This document shows, in pieces, positions 1 through 5,240 of a stretch of DNA of 7,657 nucleotides. The stretch spans positions 1 to 7,657 of the forward strand of contig VGFB01000160.1 of the NCBI GenBank assembly GCA_016869015.1, in the 5' to 3' direction. Below the pieces are notes generated by a model. The model did no database searches. It worked only from the letters and a program-made list of their open reading frames with translations, and was not told where the DNA came from. Numbering within the stretch: position 1 is the stretch's first letter; every line of letters begins with the position of its first letter. The translations under genes were made by a program, and so were the position numbers. Origin of the DNA: Armatimonadota bacterium (GTDB lineage: Bacteria > Armatimonadota > Zipacnadia > Zipacnadales > VGFC01).

Positions 1-82
1 TGGGGCGTCGCACGGGCCGAGGCGACAGGGGGAGCGCAGGTCGGGGCCGGTCCCCTTGCCGCCTGCCTTCCGCCCGCGTTGG
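1..82. other. Non-coding left edge upstream of the glnA promoter
   Basis: I see no supportable gene here. The stretch is very GC-rich and can fold into a nested hairpin: GCAGG (36-40) pairs with CCTGC (62-66), enclosing GGGG (43-46) paired with CCCC (52-55) around a 5-nt loop. It could be the terminator region of a gene left of the window, but no T-run follows, so this remains a guess. Confidence 0.3.
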
Positions 83-112
83 TTGACATTTCGCGGCGGG
101 GGTTGTTATGCT
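83..112 (+). promoter_or_regulatory. Sigma70-type promoter for glnA
   Basis: A perfect -35 box TTGACA (83-88) is followed after 18 bases by TATGCT (107-112), which matches the -10 consensus at 4 of 6 positions. A TG at 104-105, one base before the -10, gives an extended -10 element. Transcription would start near 118-120, leaving a leader of about 190 nt before the glnA start codon. In such GC-rich DNA this match stands out. I found no -24/-12 (sigma54) element near glnA, so housekeeping-type transcription is the simpler reading. Confidence 0.65.
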
Positions 113-153
113 ACACAAGCGGCGCAAGGATGCGTCGCATGGGCATAGTCGAA

Positions 154-253
154 GAGGCGGGGCCCCAGCTCAGCGGACAGCGGCGTCCACGTCACGAGCG
201 GTCGGAGCGGCTCTGAGCGTGGGCGTCTTTGTATGTCTGGGGCCCCTCACCTC
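154..253 (+). promoter_or_regulatory. Structured glnA leader: long-range stem
   Basis: GGGGCCCCAG (159-168) is the exact reverse complement of CTGGGGCCCC (237-246). The stem continues outwards with GAGG (154-157) against CCTC (250-253) across a small 1x3 internal loop, giving 14 pairs closing a loop of about 68 nt. It lies wholly within the predicted leader, about 40 nt before the glnA ribosome binding site. Each half contains the self-complementary GGGGCCCC, so local hairpins or DNA-level dyads compete with this fold. A regulatory role (attenuator or metabolite-sensing leader) is inference; it matches no riboswitch class that I recognise. Confidence 0.4.
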
Positions 254-271
254 GCAACCGTACCTCGCAAC
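249..271 (+). repeat. 10-bp direct repeat before the glnA RBS
   Basis: ACCTCGCAAC occurs at 249-258 and again at 262-271, separated by CGT, so the period is 13 bp. The first copy overlaps the 3' foot of the leader stem, and the second ends 20 bases before the purine-rich ribosome binding site. It could be a protein-binding site on DNA or leader RNA, or a small tandem duplication. No function can be assigned. Confidence 0.45.
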
Positions 272-309
272 GCGGCGACGAGACACCTGGGGAAAGGACG
301 AGCTCTGAG

Positions 310-1734
310 ATGGTCGAGCGCAGCCCGAAGGAAGTCGTGCAGTTCGCCAAGGATAGCGACGTGCAGATGGTCGATATCCGCTTCATTGATCTCCCGGGGA
401 CGTGGCACCACTTCAGCTTGCCGGTGGACAACCTGACGGAGGCGCTGTTCGAGGAGGGCCTGGGATTCGACGGGTCGAGCATCCGCGGATTCCAGGCGAT
501 CCACGAGAGCGACATGCTGCTGCTGCCAGACCCGAACACGGCGTTCATCGATCCGTTCTTCGCGGTCCCGACCCTTGACATCCTCTGCGATGTCCACGAC
601 CCACTGACGCTGCAGGAGTACAGCCGCAGTCCACGCTACATCGCGAAGAAGGCCGAGGCGTACCTGAAGAGCACCGGGGTCGCGGACGACAGCTATTGGG
701 GCCCGGAGGCCGAGTTCTTCGTGTTCAGCGACGTGCGGTATGGTCAGACGCCGAACTCGTCGTACTACTTCGTGGACTCGCCCGAGGCGATCTGGAACAG
801 CGGCGAGGACGAGGGCCCGAACCTGGGCTACAAGGTCCGGCACAAGGAGGGCTACTTCCCCGTGCCGCCGACCGACCAGCTGCAGGACATGCGCACGGAG
901 ATGATCCTGACGCTGGCGAAGTGCGGGGTGCGTTGCGAGGTGCACCACCACGAGGTGGCGACGGCCGGACAGTGCGAGCTGGACCTGTACCGCGGGGGGC
1001 TGCTGGAGACGGCCGACAACCTGATGATCTACAAGTACGTCATCAAGAACGTGGCGCGCAAGCACGGCATGACCGCGACGTTCATGCCCAAGCCGCTGTA
1101 CGGCGACAACGGCTCGGGGATGCACTGCCACCAGAGCCTCTGGAAGGGCGGGAAGCCGCTGTTCTACGACGAGAACGGCTACGCGCTGCTGAGCCGGGAC
1201 GCCATGTGGTACATCGGCGGGCTGCTGGCCCATGCGCCCGCGCTGCTGGGGATCACCTCCCCGACGACGAACTCCTATCGGCGGCTGGTGCCGGGGTTCG
1301 AGGCGCCGATCAGCCTGGCGTACTCGGCCCGCAACCGGAGCGCCTGCGTCCGGATTCCGGTGTATCACAGCACCCCGGGCTCCAAGCGGATCGAGTTTCG
1401 CCCGCCGGACCCGACCTGCAACCCGTACCTGGCCTTCCCGGCCATGCTGATGGCGGGCCTGGACGGGATCGCCGAGAAGCGCGACCCCGGTCAGCCGATG
1501 GACAAGGACCTCTACGATCTCCCGCCCGAGGAAGCCGCGGCGATCGAGCACACACCGACGACGCTGCTGGCGGTCCTCGATGCGCTGCGGCAGGACCATG
1601 AGTTCCTGCTGAAGGGCGACGTGTTCACCCAGGACCTGATCGACACGTGGATCGAGTACAAGACGGAGAATGAGGCCTACCCGGTGATGAACCGCCCGCA
1701 CCCGTACGAGTTCCACCTGTACTACGACGCCTGA
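310..1734 (+). CDS. glnA: Glutamine synthetase, type I (GlnA)
   Basis: Cytoplasmic enzyme that makes glutamine from glutamate, ammonia and ATP, as a dodecamer in this family. The 474-residue product has the usual type I length. Visible motifs in order: the N-terminal GFDGSSIRGF latch (residues 52-61), PEAEFFVF with metal-binding Glu133/Glu135, HHHEVATAGQ (212-221), GSGMHCHQS (268-276) with the active-site His272, the NSYRRLVPGFEAP loop (321-333), RNRSACVRIP (341-350) and EFRPPDPTCNPYLA (362-375). Tyr402 in DLYDLPPEE matches the adenylylation site of type I-beta enzymes, so GlnE-type control is possible. The start at 310 is chosen because it gives the normal family N-terminus and follows GGAAAGGA (291-298); an in-frame TTG at 229 would add 27 residues unlike the family. 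It is the first gene of the cluster, behind a sigma70-like promoter, with amt1 starting 63 nt after its stop. Confidence 0.97.
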   Translation: MVERSPKEVVQFAKDSDVQMVDIRFIDLPGTWHHFSLPVDNLTEALFEEGLGFDGSSIRGFQAIHESDMLLLPDPNTAFIDPFFAVPTLDILCDVHDPLTLQEYSRSPRYIAKKAEAYLKSTGVADDSYWGPEAEFFVFSDVRYGQTPNSSYYFVDSPEAIWNSGEDEGPNLGYKVRHKEGYFPVPPTDQLQDMRTEMILTLAKCGVRCEVHHHEVATAGQCELDLYRGGLLETADNLMIYKYVIKNVARKHGMTATFMPKPLYGDNGSGMHCHQSLWKGGKPLFYDENGYALLSRDAMWYIGGLLAHAPALLGITSPTTNSYRRLVPGFEAPISLAYSARNRSACVRIPVYHSTPGSKRIEFRPPDPTCNPYLAFPAMLMAGLDGIAEKRDPGQPMDKDLYDLPPEEAAAIEHTPTTLLAVLDALRQDHEFLLKGDVFTQDLIDTWIEYKTENEAYPVMNRPHPYEFHLYYDA

Positions 1735-1743
1735 CGGCCGCGC

Positions 1744-1779
1744 CGCCTGCCGCCGGAGCTGGGGCTTCGGCGGCAGGCG
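1744..1779 (+). other. 16-bp hairpin between glnA and amt1
   Basis: CGCCTGCCGCCG (1744-1755) pairs perfectly with CGGCGGCAGGCG (1768-1779). Four further pairs (GAGC 1756-1759 with GCTT 1764-1767, one of them G-T) close on a TGGG tetraloop, 16 pairs in all. No T-run follows, and AGGAG (1780-1784) begins immediately after the stem. It is therefore unlikely to be a classic intrinsic terminator. It more plausibly protects or processes the glnA 3' end, lowers read-through, or tunes amt1 translation. The structure is seen directly; the role is inferred. Confidence 0.6.
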
Positions 1780-1797
1780 AGGAGTGAGGAACGAGCC

Positions 1798-3177
1798 ATG
1801 CGGAACGAGCGACGGCGCGTGGTCCTGGGGGTGGCTGGGGCGTGCGCCGTTGTCGCGAGCGCCGGGCTGCTCCAGGCCCAGGTGATCGACGGACCGGCGC
1901 CGGCGATGCTCCGCCACGACCTGGACACCCTCTGGGTGCTCGTGGCGGCGGCGCTGGTCTTCTCCATGAGCGGCGGGTTCGCGCTGCTGGAAGCGGGCTT
2001 CTCCCGCGCCAAGAACTGCGCGAACACGATGGCCAAGAACTTCGTCGTGTTCCCCGTTGCGGCGTTGGCGTACTGGCTGGTGGGCTTCGGTCTGATGTTC
2101 GGCGATGGGAACCCCATCTGCGGGACGACGGGCTTCTGCGTCGGCGAGCAGTCAGGCCCGTTCAGCGCCCTGGCATGGAGTGCGGTCCCGCTGCCGGCGA
2201 AGTTCCTGTTCCAGGCGGTCTTCTGCGCGATCGTCGCCGCCATCGTCTCGGGAGCCGTGGCCGAGCGTGTCCGCTTCCACTCGTTCATCCTCTTCGCCGT
2301 CGTCCTGAGCGGGCTGATCTACCCTCTCGTCGGCCACTGGGTCTGGGGCGGGGGCTTCCTGGCGCGCTGGGGCTTTCACGACTTCGCAGGCGCGGCGGTC
2401 GTGCACTCCGTTGGGGGGTGGGCGGCCTTGGCGGGCGTGCTGGTGGTGGGTGCGCGCATCGGGAAGTACCGTCGGGACGGGTCGGTGCACCCGATCCCCG
2501 GCCACAGCATGACGCTGGCAACCCTCGGGGGCCTGATCCTGTGGTTCGGGTGGTTTGGGTTCACCTCGGGACGCGCGATGGCGGCGGACGGCGAGGCGAT
2601 CTCACACATCGGCTTCACGACGAACCTGGGCGGAGTTGGGGGCGCGGTCGGCGCGACGTTCGTGGCCTGGTCGCTGCTGCGGAAGCCCGACCTGGGGATG
2701 ATGATCAACGGGGGCCTCGCCGGTCTCGTGGCGACCACCGGCGCTTGCGCCTGGATCACGCCGGGCGCGGCGCTGCTGACCGGGGCGATGGGCGGCGTTC
2801 TGGTCGTGCTGGGCGTGATCGTGTTCGACCGTCTGCACCTCGACGATCCGGTCGGCGCGCTGTCGGTTCACCTGGTCAACGGGGTTTTCGGGACCCTGGC
2901 GGTGGGCTTGTTCGCGCACCCCGCGTACCTTCCCGCCGCCGGCGACCCCAAACCGGGGCTGCTGTATGGGGGAGGGATTGCACCGCTGGGCGCGCAACTG
3001 ATGGGCACCGGCGTCATCGCGCTGACCGTGTTCCCGGCGAGCCTGCTGGTGTGGCACGCCGTCCGGCGGATGGTCGGCCTGCGCGTGGCGCCGGAGGACG
3101 AGCTCATCGGTCTGGATGTCTCGGAGATGGGGATGGAAGCGTACCCGCACGACTCAGTGATCGTCTCGGCCAGCTGA
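1798..3177 (+). CDS. amt: Ammonium transporter, Amt family, divergent (Amt1)
   Basis: Inner-membrane ammonium channel of the Amt/MEP/Rh family; 459 residues with about 11 hydrophobic helices after a signal-peptide-like N-terminus (MRNERRR, then a hydrophobic stretch ending near LLQAQ, residue 28). Matches to E. coli AmtB: FQAVF (138-142, F103/Q104/F107), AERVRF (155-160), WVWGGG with Trp183 (W148), DFAG with Asp195 (D160), the twin histidines His203 and His358, and WFGF (252-255, F215). Oddities: the position of AmtB Ser219, which helps bind ammonium at the outer pore mouth, is Arg259 (GFTSGRA against GFNAGSA), and the C-terminal tail reads GLDVSEMGMEAY where the family normally has GLDxxxHGExAY. 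The start is supported by GAGG at 1786-1789. It is followed after 44 nt by the PII gene, the usual amt-glnK linkage. A sensor-like or altered-substrate role is possible but unproven. Confidence 0.93.
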   Translation: MRNERRRVVLGVAGACAVVASAGLLQAQVIDGPAPAMLRHDLDTLWVLVAAALVFSMSGGFALLEAGFSRAKNCANTMAKNFVVFPVAALAYWLVGFGLMFGDGNPICGTTGFCVGEQSGPFSALAWSAVPLPAKFLFQAVFCAIVAAIVSGAVAERVRFHSFILFAVVLSGLIYPLVGHWVWGGGFLARWGFHDFAGAAVVHSVGGWAALAGVLVVGARIGKYRRDGSVHPIPGHSMTLATLGGLILWFGWFGFTSGRAMAADGEAISHIGFTTNLGGVGGAVGATFVAWSLLRKPDLGMMINGGLAGLVATTGACAWITPGAALLTGAMGGVLVVLGVIVFDRLHLDDPVGALSVHLVNGVFGTLAVGLFAHPAYLPAAGDPKPGLLYGGGIAPLGAQLMGTGVIALTVFPASLLVWHAVRRMVGLRVAPEDELIGLDVSEMGMEAYPHDSVIVSAS

Positions 3178-3221
3178 CTCGGCCCTGGTCGCCTGCAGCC
3201 CGATGTTCCAGGAGTCTTAGC

Positions 3222-3560
3222 ATGAAGAAGATCGAGTGCATCACCCGACCGCTGAAGGTCGAAGCCATCAAGGACGCTCTCGGCCAGATCGGCATCGTCG
3301 GCATGACGGTGACCGAGGTGCGAGGGTGTGGGAAGCAGCGGGGTCGTACCGAGCGGTACCGCGGCGCCGAGTATGTCGTCTCGCTATTGCCGAAGGCCAA
3401 GATCGAGATCGTGGTGTCCGACGAGCAGGTCGATGAGGTCGTCGAGGCGATCCTCAACGCGGCGCGCACGGGCGAAATCGGAGACGGGAAGATCTTCGTG
3501 CTGCCCGTGGAGCAGGCCATCCGCATCCGCACCGGCGAGGCCGGAGAGGACGCCATCTGA
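3222..3560 (+). CDS. glnK: PII nitrogen regulatory protein (GlnB/GlnK type)
   Basis: 112-residue cytoplasmic PII protein, the full family length, expected to be trimeric. PII proteins bind ATP/ADP and 2-oxoglutarate and act by contacting partners, including the cytoplasmic face of Amt channels. Visible: MKKIECITRP at the N-terminus; the T-loop (about residues 37-55) with Gln39 (2-oxoglutarate/Mg site) and RGAEY containing Tyr51, the uridylylation site in proteobacterial homologues; and the C-terminal signature TGEIGDGKIFV (83-93) with Lys90, then Arg101 and Arg103 of the nucleotide site. AGGAG (3210-3214) lies 7 nt before the ATG. Its place between two amt genes suggests the GlnK role (Amt gating) rather than a stand-alone GlnB; the sequence alone does not separate the two names. 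Confidence 0.96.
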   Translation: MKKIECITRPLKVEAIKDALGQIGIVGMTVTEVRGCGKQRGRTERYRGAEYVVSLLPKAKIEIVVSDEQVDEVVEAILNAARTGEIGDGKIFVLPVEQAIRIRTGEAGEDAI

Positions 3561-3626
3561 GGTCGCCGATACGGAGGCCTGCCCCTGACCGAACGGAAGC
3601 CGCACCCCTCGTAGCCGCGCCGTAGC

Positions 3627-3646
3627 GACGGAGCCCCAGATCCGTC
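3627..3646 (+). other. Small hairpin in the glnK-amt2 gap
   Basis: GACGGA (3627-3632) pairs with TCCGTC (3641-3646) around an 8-nt loop. It lies in the 184-nt gap before amt2, the widest gap within the nitrogen cluster, and is not followed by a T-run. It may mark partial termination or a processing point between glnK and amt2. The gap shows no convincing promoter, so amt2 may be read from upstream. Confidence 0.25.
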
Positions 3647-3744
3647 CTGCTGACCGACGCATGAGCGATACGCGCGCCGAGGCCGCCAGGCTCCGCCTGC
3701 CGGATGGAGAGGGACTGTTTGTGCCCCGCGAAAGGGAGACCGAC

Positions 3745-5073
3745 ATGAGAACCCGGATGCTCACCATCTGCATCGTGCTCGTCGTGGTGGCCGCGCTGTT
3801 CAGCGTGCTCAGCATGTTGAACGTCGGCATCTCCAGCGCCTCACTGGAGGGGCTGGTGCCCGCGGACGTCGCCTGGGTCTCGATGGCGGCGGGCCTGGTC
3901 ATGCTCATGACGCCCGCTCTGGGCTTCTTCTACGGCGGCCTGGTCCGCCAGAAGAACCTGGTCAGCACCATCGTGCAGTGTCTCATCATCTTCGCCGTCG
4001 CCAGCGGCGTGTGGACGCTGTGGGGCTACACGCTGGCCTTCGGGCCCTCCTGCGGAGGCGTCATCGGCGGGCTGAAGTACGCGCTGCTGAAGGGGGTGGG
4101 GGCGGCGCCGGACCCGGACTACGCGCCCAATCTGCCGGCCCTCTCCTTCTACTTCTTCCAGATGAAGTTCGCCGCGATCACGCCCGCGCTGATCATCGGG
4201 GCGTTCGCGGAGCGCATCCGGTTCCGCTCGCTGGTCGCATTCATCGTGGTCTGGGCCACGGTGGTCTACTCCCCGGCCGCGCACTGGGTCTGGGGCGTGG
4301 GCGGCTGGCTGCGCGGCCTGGGCGCTCTGGACTTCGCCGGCGGGACGGTGGTGCACGTCCTGGCCGGGGCCTCGGCGCTGGCGTCGGCGGTGGTGATCGG
4401 TCGGCGCGCCGGCGACGGCCGGCCGCACCTGCCCTGCAACGTGCCATTTGTGGTGTTGGGGGCCGCGCTGCTGTGGTTCGGCTGGTTCGGCTTCAATGCG
4501 GGGAGCGCGCTGGCGATCAACGCGGTGGCCGTGAACGCGCTGGTCACCACGAACATCGCGGCGGCCTTCGCCACCCTCAGCTGGATGGCGGTGGACTGGT
4601 ACGTGAGCGGCAAGCCCTCGGCAACCGGAGCCGCCATTGGGGGCGTCTGCGGCCTGGTGGCGATCACGCCCGCCGCGGGGTTTGTCGACGTATCGGCCGC
4701 CATCGCCATTGGGGTGGTGGCGGGCATGGTCTGCAACTTCGTGGTGATCCTGCTGAACCGCACGGCGCTGGACGACACGCTGGATGTGTTCGCGTGTCAC
4801 GGGGTCGGCGGGATCTGGGGTGCGCTGGCGACCGGCATCTTCTGCCAGAAAGCCGTCAACGAGGCGGGCGCCGATGGGCTGCTGTACGGCAACCCGAAGC
4901 AGCTCCTCGTGCAGGCGCTGGCGGTGGTGGTGGTCGGCCTCTGGGCCTTCGTGACCTCGGCGATCATTCTCAAGATCATGGATGCCACCCTGGGCCTGCG
5001 GGTCAGCGCGGAGGAAGAGGAACTCGGTCTGGACCTCAGCCAGCACGGAGAGTATGCCTTCCGGACGGAGTGA
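3745..5073 (+). CDS. amt: Ammonium transporter, Amt family, canonical (Amt2)
   Basis: Second inner-membrane Amt channel, 442 residues from the chosen start. The N-terminus (MRTRMLTICIVLVVVAALF) is a signal-peptide-like or extra helix. All hallmark residues are present: FFQMKF (137-142, F103/Q104/F107 of AmtB), AERIRF (155-160), HWVWG with Trp183, LDFAGGTVVH with Asp196 and His204, GWFGFNAGSA with Phe250 and Ser254 (AmtB S219), and DVFACHGVGG with His352, the second twin His. The tail ends GLDLSQHGEYAF, the standard family ending that works with PII. GGGAG (3734-3738) precedes the ATG at 3745 by 6 nt. An in-frame ATG at 3661 would add 28 polar residues before the hydrophobic segment and has no good ribosome binding site. 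It differs considerably from Amt1, so the two are old paralogues rather than a recent duplication. Confidence 0.95.
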   Translation: MRTRMLTICIVLVVVAALFSVLSMLNVGISSASLEGLVPADVAWVSMAAGLVMLMTPALGFFYGGLVRQKNLVSTIVQCLIIFAVASGVWTLWGYTLAFGPSCGGVIGGLKYALLKGVGAAPDPDYAPNLPALSFYFFQMKFAAITPALIIGAFAERIRFRSLVAFIVVWATVVYSPAAHWVWGVGGWLRGLGALDFAGGTVVHVLAGASALASAVVIGRRAGDGRPHLPCNVPFVVLGAALLWFGWFGFNAGSALAINAVAVNALVTTNIAAAFATLSWMAVDWYVSGKPSATGAAIGGVCGLVAITPAAGFVDVSAAIAIGVVAGMVCNFVVILLNRTALDDTLDVFACHGVGGIWGALATGIFCQKAVNEAGADGLLYGNPKQLLVQALAVVVVGLWAFVTSAIILKIMDATLGLRVSAEEEELGLDLSQHGEYAFRTE

Positions 5074-5099
5074 ACGCAGGTCGTGGGTCTCAGGTCGGA

Positions 5100-5123
5100 G
5101 GCCTGGCGTCTCACAGCCGGGCC
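5100..5123 (+). terminator. Possible end-of-cluster hairpin after amt2
   Basis: GGCCTGGC (5100-5107) pairs with GCCGGGCC (5116-5123), 8 pairs including one G-T, around an 8-nt loop, 27 nt after the amt2 stop. An overlapping alternative pairs CTCAGG (5089-5094) with CCTGAG (5122-5127). The following bases are purine-rich, not T-rich, so this is not a textbook intrinsic terminator. Its place at the end of the nitrogen genes is the main argument for it. Confidence 0.3.
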
Positions 5124-5165
5124 TGAGGGAAGGGGAGGTTGGGCTCCGGGCCGTCGGGAAATGCC

Positions 5166-5193
5166 CCGGGCGTTCCCTCCTGGGGGCGCCCGG
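5166..5193 (+). other. GC hairpin upstream of the C25-like gene
   Basis: CCGGGCG (5166-5172) pairs with CGCCCGG (5187-5193) around a 14-nt loop, 47 nt before the next start codon. No T-run follows. It could be part of a terminator region for the nitrogen cluster or of the leader of the downstream gene. In DNA this GC-rich, a 7-bp stem may arise by chance. Confidence 0.25.
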
Positions 5194-5240
5194 CGCACGC
5201 CTTGCTTCTGGCCGGTCTCCGGGGATGAGGTCCCGCTCTG

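Noticed and set aside
1..216. Plus-strand frame open from the window edge to TGA at 214-216, a possible end of an upstream gene
   Set aside because: It would run through the promoter and part of the leader stem, and its composition looks non-coding. An open frame of about 70 codons is common in DNA this GC-rich.
108..308. 66-codon open frame upstream of glnA, ending 1 nt before the glnA ATG
   Set aside because: Its ATG overlaps the -10 box, so it would lie upstream of the transcription start. The peptide is Arg-rich and resembles nothing. Position just before glnA invites a leader-peptide idea, but the promoter argues against it.
229..309. In-frame TTG start extending GlnA by 27 residues
   Set aside because: The extension is unlike the family N-terminus, and the ATG at 310 has a good ribosome binding site and gives the standard length.
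119..309. Glutamine riboswitch (glnA-type RNA motif) in the leader
   Set aside because: I could not see the conserved core of that class, which is mainly known from cyanobacteria and their phages. The leader fold seen here is different.
402..420. TGGCAC followed by TTGC, suggesting a sigma54 promoter
   Set aside because: The spacing is wrong (the TTGC is too far downstream), and it lies inside the glnA coding region.
247..1917. Long open frame on the minus strand opposite glnA (556 codons)
   Set aside because: It is an antisense shadow of glnA caused by GC-rich codon use. The composition (Arg, Val, Gln, His) is typical of such shadows, and glnA itself is unmistakable.
1842..3221. Open frame continuous with the PII gene upstream of its ATG
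   Set aside because: The upstream part is a shifted-frame reading of amt1. The PII gene has its own ribosome binding site and a family-typical start at 3222.
3661..3744. Earlier ATG start for amt2, adding 28 residues
   Set aside because: The extension is polar and charged before a signal-like helix and lacks a convincing ribosome binding site, whereas the ATG at 3745 follows GGGAG at good spacing.
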